Source of the DNA: DAIOGN01 sp036745245
GTDB lineage: Bacteria > Zixibacteria > MSB-5A5 > JAUVRN01
Reading direction: 5' to 3'
Assembly: GCA_036745245.1 (NCBI GenBank)
Contig: DAIOGN010000086.1
Span: 1 to 15,222, forward strand
Length of the DNA stretch: 15,222 nucleotides
The position numbers and the translations under genes are program-made. Positions 1 to 8,400 of the stretch are shown here, piece after piece. Position 1 is the first letter of the stretch; every line of letters begins with the position of its first letter. The notes under the pieces are model-generated. The model ran no database searches, was not told the origin of the DNA, and saw only the letters and a list, made by a program, of their open reading frames with translations.

Positions 1-1
1 G

Positions 2-949
2 TGGCAGCGGCGTCTTTCGCCCGTGCTTCGACCGGCCGCCTGGTTGTACGGCGCGTGCATGAGCGCGCGACGCACGGCCTTTGAGCGTGGACTGTTGCCC
101 ACCGTGCGCGTGGATCGGCCGGTCATCTCCGTGGGGTCGCTTCTGGCCGGTGGCACGGGGAAGACGCCCATGGTGGCACACCTCGCCCGGCACTTTGCAT
201 CCACTCGCACCGCGGTTCTGTCGCGCGGCTACGGTGGATCCTACCGCGGACAACGCCAGGTGGGGCGTGATTGTCCGGCCGCCGTGTGCGGTGATGAGCC
301 GGTGCTCCTGGCACGCACCTGCCCGGCCGACGTGTGGGTGGGAAGAGACCGCGCCAAACTGGCGCTCGAGTTGTCCGATCGATACGAACTGTTTCTGCTC
401 GACGACGGTTACCAGCACCTGAAACTGGAGCGCTTCCTCAATATCTGCCTTCTGCCGAACGAGGGCCCCGGGGTGCTGCTCCCCGCGGGGCTGTGGCGTG
501 AAAGCGCGAGAGCGCTCAGAGCCGCCGATGTGGTGGTGGCCCTCGACTCCTGGCCCGGCTGGGTGGGCTCTTATTATGAAGGGCCCCGGGTGATTGTGGA
601 GCTCTCCCCGGGACCATGGCAGAGTGCGCGAGGAGGCGGGCCGGAGGGGCCCGTATTCGCCTTCTGCGGCGTGGCCCGACCTGAGCGATTCCTGAATTCC
701 CTGCACGGGCTCGACGTGCGCGGCAGCGACGTCTTCGCGGATCATCACGAGTATTCGCCGAAGGATCTGCATGAACTGGTCTCACGCGCTCGGCAGCTGG
801 GTGCGTTTGCCCTCGTGACCACCGCCAAAGATGCGGTGCGTGCAGGCGAAATGGACCTGCCGCTGTACTGGCGCGATCTTGAAGTGCGATTCATCGAAGG
901 CGAACAGGACTTCGCAGTGTTCCTCGAAAGCGTGGTCTTACCGGAGTAA
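2..949 (+). CDS. lpxK: Tetraacyldisaccharide 4'-kinase LpxK (5' end outside window)
   Basis: Inner-membrane-associated kinase of the Raetz lipid A pathway. It transfers the ATP gamma-phosphate to the 4' position of the tetraacyldisaccharide 1-phosphate to give lipid IVA. Numbering from the GTG at 23, the P-loop GGTGKTPM is at about residues 43-50, preceded by the family signature VISVGSLLAGG. GDEP (90-93) and a DHHEYS segment near the C-terminus match the regions that carry the catalytic Asp and His in Aquifex LpxK. LLDDGYQHLKL (about 125-135) is a strong family motif. The frame stays open to the left edge, and the residues before the GTG (LSPVLRPAAWLYG) align with the usual LpxK N-terminus, so the true start lies upstream and about 10 residues are missing. 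From the GTG it is 308 aa; E. coli LpxK is about 328. It ends 51 nt before the chosen nadB start and heads the plus-strand gene row. Confidence 0.95.
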   Translation, partial: WQRRLSPVLRPAAWLYGACMSARRTAFERGLLPTVRVDRPVISVGSLLAGGTGKTPMVAHLARHFASTRTAVLSRGYGGSYRGQRQVGRDCPAAVCGDEPVLLARTCPADVWVGRDRAKLALELSDRYELFLLDDGYQHLKLERFLNICLLPNEGPGVLLPAGLWRESARALRAADVVVALDSWPGWVGSYYEGPRVIVELSPGPWQSARGGGPEGPVFAFCGVARPERFLNSLHGLDVRGSDVFADHHEYSPKDLHELVSRARQLGAFALVTTAKDAVRAGEMDLPLYWRDLEVRFIEGEQDFAVFLESVVLPE

Positions 950-960
950 CCCGCTGGAGC

Positions 961-983
961 GGGGCGGGATCGGGTCTTGCCCC
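961..983 (+). other. Possible mRNA hairpin between lpxK and nadB
   Basis: The RNA could fold into a 9-bp stem: GGGGCGGGA (961-969) pairs with TCTTGCCCC (975-983), including two G-U pairs, around a 5-nt loop. It starts 11 nt after the lpxK stop and would bury the TTG at 977, the most upstream possible nadB start. No T-tract follows, so it is not a canonical terminator. It could protect the lpxK message end or affect nadB translation, or be chance pairing in GC-rich DNA. Confidence 0.25.
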
Positions 984-1000
984 CTGCCGTCGTGTGGGCC

Positions 1001-2611
1001 ATGCTGGGCCCTCACCGGGGACGCAGTTTGGAATCGCTTTCGTGCGACGTGCTTGTCATTGGCACCGGCATTGCCGGACTGTCGTTCGCCCTGCGCGCTT
1101 CCCGCTTCGCCACAGTGATCATGGCCACCAAGAAGGAACAGTCGGCCTCCAGCACCAATTATGCGCAGGGCGGAATCGCCACCGTGCTCTCACCCACCGA
1201 CTCGTTCGAGGCGCACATCTCCGACACGCTGAAGGCCGGAGCCGGGTTGTGCCGGGAACCGGTGGTGCGCGAAATCGTGGCCGAGGGTCCCGCCGCGGTG
1301 CGAGACCTGGTGGAGTGGGGCGTGGGGTTCTCGAAGGACTCTGCCGCCGGCCTTCATCTCGGGCTGGAGGGCGGGCACTCGACCCCGAGGGTGGTGCACG
1401 CCGGAGACTTCACGGGGCGCGAAATCGAGACCGCTCTGCTTCGCCGCGCGGAGGCCGATCCGCGGATCCGCATCCTCGAGCACCACATCGCGGCCCGACT
1501 CCTGGTGTCGCCGCGCGCATCGGGCCCGGGGCTGGCCTGCTTCGGTGCCGATATTCTGCCGCGCGAACCAGGTCCTTACATCCGCATCACGTGCCGCGCC
1601 GTACTTCTGGCCACCGGCGGGGCCGGGCAGGTGTACCAGCATACCACCAACCCCACCATCGCCACGGGCGACGGAATTGCGCTCTCTTACGATGCCGGCG
1701 CAACGGTGGCGAACCTGGAGTTCATGCAGTTTCATCCCACGAGCCTCTATCGTCCCGGCGAATCCACGTTTCTGATTTCTGAAGCCGTGCGCGGGGAGGG
1801 AGCCGTGCTTCGCAACCAGAAGGGCGAAGCCTTCATGCAGCGCTACGACGCCCGGGCCGAACTGGCTCCTCGCGACGTAGTGGCGCGCGCCATCGATCAG
1901 GAAATGAAGGAGTCGGGGTCCACGTGCGTGTACCTTGACATCACGCACAAGAACGCCGTCGAACTCTCGGCCCGCTTTCCGAACATCTATGAACACCTGA
2001 GAAAACTCGGTCTCGACATGGCCGCCGAGCAGATCCCCGTGGTGCCGGCTGCGCACTATCTCTGCGGCGGCGTCGAGTGTGCCCTGGACGGGACCACCGA
2101 CATCGAGGGACTCCTGGTGTCAGGCGAAGTAGCGCACACGGGAATGCACGGCGCCAATCGCCTCGCCTCCAACTCTCTCCTCGAGGCCGTGGTGCTCTCC
2201 CGGCGCGCCGCAGAACGGCTATCCCGCGGCTTGCCTCAGCCGGGGCCCGTACCCGATTTTGCCCCTCTGAGTCGCCGCGGCCGGAGGCCGCCGTTGGTGC
2301 TGGTGGCACACCTTCGGCGCGACGCCCGGCAGATCATGTGGGACTACGTAGGGATCGTGCGCAGCCAGCAGCGACTGGAGTGGGCTCGCCGGTCCCTTGC
2401 GCATCTGTCGAGTGAACTGGAGATCCTCAAGCGCGACGCGGCGCCCGGATACGAACTGATGGAACTGGAAAACATTCTCTCGTGCGCGCGTCTCATGGTG
2501 GAATGCGCGACCCTGCGGAACGAATCCCGGGGGCTGCATTTCGACTCGGATCTGCCGCAGACCGACCCGAAGCGTCCCGCGCGCGACAGCGTGCTCAGAA
2601 AGGCTGCATGA
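1001..2611 (+). CDS. nadB: L-aspartate oxidase NadB
   Basis: FAD enzyme that oxidises L-aspartate to iminoaspartate, the first step of de novo NAD synthesis; NadA then makes quinolinate. The N-terminal Rossmann FAD motif is VIGTGIAGLS (about residues 19-28). Other family hallmarks follow in order: STNYAQGGIA, LEGGHS, a second flavin-contacting ATGGAGQVY, the active-site block FMQFHPTSLY, ISEAVRGEGAVLRN, RDVVARAIDQEM, AAHYLCGGV and GANRLASNSLLEAVV. A C-terminal helical domain ends with ENILSCARLM...NESRGLHF. The length of 536 aa fits the family (E. coli 540). The start is uncertain. ATG 1001 is used here. TTG 1028 would give a N-terminus of E. coli-like length and has GGGGA 6 nt upstream; TTG 977 lies in a possible hairpin. 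The stop overlaps the guaA start. No nadA or nadC is in the window. Confidence 0.95.
   Translation: MLGPHRGRSLESLSCDVLVIGTGIAGLSFALRASRFATVIMATKKEQSASSTNYAQGGIATVLSPTDSFEAHISDTLKAGAGLCREPVVREIVAEGPAAVRDLVEWGVGFSKDSAAGLHLGLEGGHSTPRVVHAGDFTGREIETALLRRAEADPRIRILEHHIAARLLVSPRASGPGLACFGADILPREPGPYIRITCRAVLLATGGAGQVYQHTTNPTIATGDGIALSYDAGATVANLEFMQFHPTSLYRPGESTFLISEAVRGEGAVLRNQKGEAFMQRYDARAELAPRDVVARAIDQEMKESGSTCVYLDITHKNAVELSARFPNIYEHLRKLGLDMAAEQIPVVPAAHYLCGGVECALDGTTDIEGLLVSGEVAHTGMHGANRLASNSLLEAVVLSRRAAERLSRGLPQPGPVPDFAPLSRRGRRPPLVLVAHLRRDARQIMWDYVGIVRSQQRLEWARRSLAHLSSELEILKRDAAPGYELMELENILSCARLMVECATLRNESRGLHFDSDLPQTDPKRPARDSVLRKAA
2597..2603 (+). promoter_or_regulatory. Ribosome binding site of guaA
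   Basis: AGAAAGG lies 4 nt before the ATG at 2608, inside the last codons of nadB. It supports the guaA start chosen here over any start further upstream in the same open frame, which would only translate nadB sequence in the wrong frame. Confidence 0.6.
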
Positions 2612-4146
2612 CTCCGCTTGAAACGGTGTTGATCATAGATTTCGGTTCACAGTACACGCAGCTCATCGCCCGCCGCGTGCGTGAATTGGGCGTGTACTGC
2701 GAAATCCATCCCCCCACGGCCGTGGAGACATGGATGCACCGGGGCCGCCCCAAGGGAGTGATCCTCTCGGGCGGGCCGCAGTCGGTGAACGACAAGGACG
2801 CGCCGTTCGTGGAGCGCTCCAAGCTGAACGGCGGTCTCCCCGTGCTGGGGATCTGCTACGGATTTCAACTGTTTACCCGATGGTTCGACGGACGTATCGG
2901 ATCGAGTGCGCGCCGCGAATATGGCCGCGCCGAACTCACTCGCACGGCGGAGCACCCGCTGTTCGAAGGCTGGCCGAATGAAGCGTCCGTGTGGATGAGC
3001 CACGGGGATCACGTGGCCTCGCTGCCCGCGTCGTTTCAGGTGGTGGGGCGTTCGAGCGACGTTCCACTCGCCGCCGCCGCCAACGACAAAGACAAGATCT
3101 ACGGCGTGCAGTTTCATCCCGAGGTGGCACACACGCCGTTCGGGACCACGCTGCTCTCGAACTTCCTCTTCAAGATCTGCGGCTGCACAGGCGACTGGAA
3201 CATGGCGAGTTTTGCGGAAGCGGCCATCCTCCGGATTCAGGAACAGGCCCCGGAGGGACGCGTGCTCGTGGGGCTGTCCGGCGGCGTCGATTCGGCCGTG
3301 ACAGCCGAGCTGTGCCGTCGTGCCGTGGGCAAGCGGGCGGTGGGGATCTTCGTGGACACGGGCTTGTTGCGGCTGGGCGAGGCCGATCAGGTGCTCGAGC
3401 ACGCCCAGCACAGCGATCTGGAAGTACGACTGGTGGACGCCTCCAAAGAATTTCTCTCGGGCCTGGACGGCGTGACGGATCCCGAAGCGAAGCGCAAGAC
3501 CGTCGGCCGCCTGTTCATCGAGGTGTTCGAGAAGGAGGCGCGAAAGGTGGGCGGGGCCGCGTACCTGGCGCAGGGAACGCTGTATCCGGACGTGATCGAA
3601 TCGGTGTCGTTTTCGGGCCCTTCGGTCACGATCAAGTCACATCACAACGTGGGCGGACTGCCGGAGAAACTGGGCTTCAAACTGATCGAACCGCTGCGCG
3701 AGTTGTTCAAGGACGAGGTGCGGGTGCTGGGGAAGAGCCTGGGATTGCCGGACCGGTTGCTCCAGCGCCACCCGTTCCCGGGCCCGGGCCTGGCCGTGCG
3801 CATCCTCGGAAAGATCACGAAGGAACGCGCCGACCTCCTGCGACAGGCCGACCGCATCTTCATCGACATGCTCCGTGAAGAGGGTCACTACGACCACGTG
3901 TGGCAGGCCTTCTCCGTGCTTCTGCCGGTGTCGGCCGTGGGCGTGATGGGCGATCAGCGTACGTACGAGTCGGTGCTGGCGCTGCGCGCGGTGACCTCCA
4001 CCGACGGCATGACGGCCGATTTCGCGCATTTGCCACTCGACTTCCTCGGACGCGTGGCCAACCGCATCATCAATCAGGTGAAGGGCATCAACCGCGTCAC
4101 CTACGACATCTCCTCCAAGCCACCGGCCACCATCGAATGGGAATAG
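2608..4146 (+). CDS. guaA: GMP synthase (glutamine-hydrolysing) GuaA
   Basis: Cytoplasmic enzyme that converts XMP to GMP with ATP and glutamine, the last step of guanine nucleotide synthesis. An N-terminal class I glutamine amidotransferase domain (about 6-190) opens with VLIIDFGSQYTQLIARRVRE. Its nucleophile is Cys83 in GICYGFQ, with His170 and Glu172 in QFHPEVAHT completing the triad. The ATP-pyrophosphatase domain has its P-loop at 223-229 (LSGGVDS). The C-terminal dimerisation/XMP domain includes HPFPGPGLAVRILG (388-401), GDQRTYES and the terminal PPATIEWE. The length is 512 aa (E. coli 525), with no missing key residue. The frame is open upstream, but ATG 2608 gives the standard N-terminus, has AGAAAGG 4 nt before it, and overlaps the nadB stop as ATGA, so translation is probably coupled to nadB. 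Confidence 0.97.
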   Translation: MTPLETVLIIDFGSQYTQLIARRVRELGVYCEIHPPTAVETWMHRGRPKGVILSGGPQSVNDKDAPFVERSKLNGGLPVLGICYGFQLFTRWFDGRIGSSARREYGRAELTRTAEHPLFEGWPNEASVWMSHGDHVASLPASFQVVGRSSDVPLAAAANDKDKIYGVQFHPEVAHTPFGTTLLSNFLFKICGCTGDWNMASFAEAAILRIQEQAPEGRVLVGLSGGVDSAVTAELCRRAVGKRAVGIFVDTGLLRLGEADQVLEHAQHSDLEVRLVDASKEFLSGLDGVTDPEAKRKTVGRLFIEVFEKEARKVGGAAYLAQGTLYPDVIESVSFSGPSVTIKSHHNVGGLPEKLGFKLIEPLRELFKDEVRVLGKSLGLPDRLLQRHPFPGPGLAVRILGKITKERADLLRQADRIFIDMLREEGHYDHVWQAFSVLLPVSAVGVMGDQRTYESVLALRAVTSTDGMTADFAHLPLDFLGRVANRIINQVKGINRVTYDISSKPPATIEWE

Positions 4147-4150
4147 CGGC

Positions 4151-5350
4151 GTGAGCCCGGCTCCCACGGTGCTGGTGGTCACGCACAATTACCCGCGCGA
4201 GAGGGAGGATCAGTCGGGCCAGTTCATCCAGACGCTTCTTCTCCCGCTCGTGGGGCGCTACCGGTTCGTGGTGCTGGCTCCGCATCAGGCCGGATTGGCC
4301 GAACGCGAGGAGCTTCAGGGCATCACCGTCGTGCGGTTCCGCTACGCCTCAGACGACGACGAGACGCTGGCGTACGAAGGCAACATGCACGAGCAGGTGC
4401 TTCAGAGCTGGAGCAAGCGCTGGCTGTTTCTTCGCTTTCTGAAGAGCCTGCGGGCCGGTGTGGCCGGGCTGATCGAAAGCGAGGCCCCGAAACTTGCGCA
4501 CGTGCACTGGTGGATTCCCGGGGCGCTCGCCACGGCCGGACTCCTCGCCCGGCGTCGCGTGCCCTACGTTCTCACCACACACGGATCCGATCTCACGCTC
4601 CTCGACCGCTTTCCGATCGTGCGCCCCGTGGCGCGGCGGTTGTTCAGGCGGGCCGCTGCGTGCACCGCGGTCTCCACGTACCTGCGTGATCGGCTGCGGG
4701 AACACACGGGTGTGGAAGCTGCCGTTCTGCCCATGCCGTACGACGACGCCAAATTTCGGGGGATGCCGCCGCCTCCAGCCGGACCCCCGGTGATCACCTG
4801 CGTGGGACGATTCATCGAGCGCAAGGGGCAGAAGGTCCTGCTCGAAGCCTGTGCATTGCTGCAGGCCAGGGGAATCGATTTTCGACTCTGGCTGGTGGGC
4901 GACGGTCCGTTGCGCGGCGAGCTGGAGCAGATGTCGGCCCGGTTGTCGATCTCGGATCGCGTGCGCTTCACGGGCAACGTGCCGCACGGATCGATTCCGG
5001 AGTTGTACCGCGACACTACGGTGGCCGTGTTGCCGTCGGTGCGCGACTGGAAGGGGGAAGTGGAAGGTCTCGGCATGGTGCTGGCAGAGGCCTCCGCGTG
5101 CGCTCGTGCTGTGGTGGGTACCGATCTGGCCGGCGTGAAGGACGCTGTGGTTCACAATGAGAATGGACTTCTCGTGCCGCCCGCCGACGCCGGAGCTCTG
5201 GCCGAAGCCCTGGCGCGCGTTCTCACAGAACCGGGCCTTGCGGCGCGCCTGGGCCAGGCCGGCCCGCGCTTCGCGCAGGAGCGGTTCTCCCCGGCCAGTC
5301 AAAGCCGCAAGCTGGCTGGAATCTATGATGGGGTCAGACCCCCGTCGTAG
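4151..5350 (+). CDS. GT4-family glycosyltransferase
   Basis: GT-B fold glycosyltransferase of the GT4 (WaaG/PimA-like) type, expected to move a sugar from a nucleotide donor to an envelope glycan or lipid; donor and acceptor cannot be read from sequence. The N-terminal domain starts VLVVTHNYPRE and contains the acceptor-side loop QSGQF (21-25), THGSDL (143-148) and AVSTYLRDRL. The C-terminal donor domain has CVGRFIERKG (217-226), LVGDGPLRGEL and the retaining-GT motif E-x7-E at Glu305 and Glu313 (EGLGMVLAE). The GTG start lies 4 nt after guaA, with only a weak GGGA upstream. The protein is 399 aa. The last six residues (GVRPPS) and the TAG stop lie inside the inverted-repeat element at 5329-5429, so the native C-terminus has probably been replaced. 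Placement behind lpxK suggests, but does not prove, a role in LPS or other surface glycans. Confidence 0.88.
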   Translation: MSPAPTVLVVTHNYPREREDQSGQFIQTLLLPLVGRYRFVVLAPHQAGLAEREELQGITVVRFRYASDDDETLAYEGNMHEQVLQSWSKRWLFLRFLKSLRAGVAGLIESEAPKLAHVHWWIPGALATAGLLARRRVPYVLTTHGSDLTLLDRFPIVRPVARRLFRRAAACTAVSTYLRDRLREHTGVEAAVLPMPYDDAKFRGMPPPPAGPPVITCVGRFIERKGQKVLLEACALLQARGIDFRLWLVGDGPLRGELEQMSARLSISDRVRFTGNVPHGSIPELYRDTTVAVLPSVRDWKGEVEGLGMVLAEASACARAVVGTDLAGVKDAVVHNENGLLVPPADAGALAEALARVLTEPGLAARLGQAGPRFAQERFSPASQSRKLAGIYDGVRPPS

Positions 5351-5429
5351 GTTTGCACACTATTCCAAACCGAAACTGAGTCACGTCGAGCCGCCCAGAA
5401 TGCAAACCTACGACGGGGGTCTGACCCCA
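5329..5429. repeat. REPIN/MITE-like inverted-repeat element
   Basis: Two 29-bp arms (5329-5357 and 5401-5429) are perfect reverse complements around a 43-nt loop (5358-5400). Each arm holds a 13-bp palindrome at its outer end, GGGGTCAGACCCC (5330-5342) and its complement GGGGTCTGACCCC (5416-5428), followed inward by CGTCGTAGGTTTGCA or its complement. This nested design, a small hairpin in each arm and the arms pairing with each other, matches REPIN-type elements moved in trans by REP-associated Y1 tyrosine transposases. From memory, GGGGTCAGACCCC-like cores are common beside such transposases. No transposase is present here and I saw no second copy in the window. The element sits between convergent genes and could stall both transcripts, but no T-tract follows either arm. 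Confidence 0.8.
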
Positions 5430-5430
5430 G

Positions 5431-8400
5431 CTAAAACCGGAATTCCACCCAGAAGCCGAGTTCGCGGACGTGGGACTTCGACTGCTGGATCTTATCGTCG
5501 GTGTCCTGCCAGCGTGCACGCAGGCCCCCCGTGAGCGTCTGCGAGAATGAGTAGCCGGCTTGAGGCTGCACCGTGAACGTGGTGCGCTCGCTGGTCACCT
5601 GGAACACCCCGCGATTCACCGACTGTTCCTGCCTGGATTTCCCGTACGAGGCCGACACCGACAGATTCATGGTGGACGTCAGCCGGATGCTCGAGAGAAG
5701 GGGCAGACGGATTCCTCCGGGCGCCGAAAACGAGTACCGCAGCCCAAAGGTGATATCGTCTTCCGAACCGCGCGTCTGCGAATAGGTGACGGACGAAGGC
5801 TGACGCTGCGTGCGCTCGCTGTGGTCGATCTTCACCTGGGTGGACACGTTGCCGCGCCAGTTCATGGACACGCCGATGAGAGGCGAGAAGCGCACGTCCT
5901 CGGAGGCGCTGGTGGACTGCCCGGTGGAGGCGTTGTACTGCGAATCGCGCTTCACGTCGTAGCCGAATTCCAGGGTGGCCGAATTCATGAGTCGCTTGAT
6001 GAGCGCCAGCTTCGACAGGTCGGTGTACGTAACGCGCACGCTGGGAAACGTTTCCGATCGCGTGCGCGTGATGTTGGAGGAGTTGTTGGTTTCGCCCATT
6101 CTCAGATTGTAGCTCATGGTGATGCGTGAGCCCAGAAGGGCCAGGCCCGACCGCGCACTGATGCTGTTGGCGATGCTCTCGGAATTGCGGGAGGTCGTTC
6201 CCTGTACGCCGCGCTGCACGGCCTCGGGTTCGTTGGAGATGCCCCACACGTAGCCCCACCAGGGCCGCTCCTCATAGCCGAAGGCGCGGATCTGGTGGCT
6301 GCGCCCGAAACTGAACGACAGGTTGTCGAGCTTTCCCAGCACCCCCCGTACGAGTTTACGCACGGGCTGGTGCAGCTTCCAGGTGAACCAGCGATCCTTC
6401 GGATTGGGCTGGCCCACCAGGCGCAGCCAGGTGAGGCCGTAGCCCGCCTGAAAGTCGCGGCTGGCGGCGGTGGTGAGCGTGTTGTCGGTCTGCCGCTCGC
6501 GGTTTTCGACGTACCCCACATCCCAGCTGTAGCGCTGTTCGAGAAACCAGATCCAACGATTCGTGTACGCTGTCCGGTAGGACTGGTTGAAGTTGTTCTC
6601 CACACCCAGCCTGAAGTCTGAAAACGCCAGATTCACGGTGTTCGGATTGCGCAGGTCGCGGCTGGTGCGGTAGGTGTAGTCGAACGTGAGATCCCGGATG
6701 GGCGCGTACCCCAGGTTGAAATCGCCAGCGAAGTCCTTGCCGGTCGAACTCACGATGTTGCCGCCGGCGACGTACTGCGTGGTGGAACTCCGCTCCGAGT
6801 AATTGCCCGAGGCGGCGAACCGGTTAGGAAGCAATTCCAGCCGTGACATGTACACCGATCTGGGCATGAAGAACAAGCGCGTCCAGTACAGGTAGGGAAG
6901 GGCCGGCACCTTCTGAAGAGCCACCGAGTAGCGCGCCTGCGCTGTGTTGCTGCTGGACTTCGACGAGAGCGTTGTGGGCGAGGTGCTCTTTGATCTCGAC
7001 GTGGAGAACGACCCCGACCAGGGCACGAGGAACACCCGCTCGAACAGATGGCCGCCCTGCCTGGCGTAGCGCAGTCCCACGGAGATCCCCGATCGTTCCG
7101 TGGTGGACGCTTCCGCGTCCCTCGACTCCTCAGGCACCACCACATCCGATCGCGTGAGGAAGTAGGGCGTGCTCTTGCTCTTACCCCACGTGAACGACAC
7201 AGGCATCTGCAGGGGAATGGAGGGCGGCAGGATCTTTTCGGGCGAGACGCGCGCGGTGAGGCTGATGTCCTCCTGGCTCGAGGAGTTCACCACATTCGCC
7301 CGTCCCGAAGTAAGCGTCTTGAATGCGTAGTTCTGCGCGCGATAGTTCACCCCCACCCCACCGAAATCTGACAGATTGGTGTTCACCGACACGCGGCCCG
7401 CCCAGCCCTGGTCGCGCCGCACCTCCGTGAGGCGCAGTTCGTCCACCCACAGGTTGCCACCCCGTTCGGCGCCGGCGTCGAGGTTGGTGACTCCCATTGC
7501 CAGGTACTCCACGCGCGAGAGCGAAGGATTCCCCCGCAACCGGTACTGGCCCTGCGTGGTGTCCACTTCACGCAGCTCCCGCGAATCCAGATCCTGTTGC
7601 ACTTCGAATTTGAAGCCGGTCAATTCCTCGAAGTCCACCCGAACAAAATTGGCCTGACTCCAGCCGGGGTAGATCGGCGTGTGGTACTCGTAGAAATTGG
7701 CGGAATCGGTGCCGAACTGGAGGAAGAACTCGTACTGCCCGTCGGCGGTGTCGTCGCCGTGCACGTACATCTCCAGGGTACGGTACCCGGTGAAATCCTG
7801 AGCCGAAATGAGCCTCTGGCTCACCCGAGCCCGGTCCACCACATCCCGGATGGTCACCGTGGTGTCTACTGTGGAATCGGCCAGCGTGTCGACGACCACC
7901 GAGGTGTCGCCGAAGGGCACCCGCGGCAGAAGCCCCGTGAAGCCGATGAGAAGCGACTGCTCGCCCTGGCCGATGAGCGTGACGCGATCTACCACCTCTT
8001 CCACGCCGGGCGGAGTGGTGTAGTCTGAGTTCTCACGCGTGTTCACCACCGAAACCAGGAGGGCCTGGTTGCTGTCGCGTTTTGTGTCGATGACCACGTC
8101 GCGCCACCGATACGACACCAGGTTCATGTCTGCGATGTTCACCTGCGACGTCTGGCCCGAGTCCACGCCAGTAATGTACAGGCGCATGAATTCCACTTCG
8201 GAGAGACTGGGAGTGCCCACGATCCGGGTCACCAGGTTCAGCACGGAGTCGGAAATGGGAATGCGAAACGTGCGCCACGGCCCCAGGGTGGCGCCGTCGG
8301 AACAATCATTGCAGAAGTCCGAGTTCTGCACGAGAAACGGGTCGAACGGATCGGCCAGGTCCAGCTCGAATTCGAAATAGTGATTGTTCAGGTCCAGACC

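Noticed and set aside
1190..2056. Open frame of 288 codons antisense to nadB
   Set aside because: Composition artefact opposite a clear nadB; no motif and no plausible start signal.
2482..2607. Upstream extension of the guaA frame
   Set aside because: These 42 codons lie inside nadB in another phase, do not match GuaA N-termini, and ATG 2608 has its own ribosome site.
2991..3878. Open frame of 295 codons in another phase within guaA
   Set aside because: The overlapping guaA frame carries all catalytic motifs; this frame is Arg/Gly-rich shadow sequence.
5358..5400. Small gene or RNA in the loop of the inverted repeat
   Set aside because: Only 43 nt with no open frame of note and no strong internal pairing.
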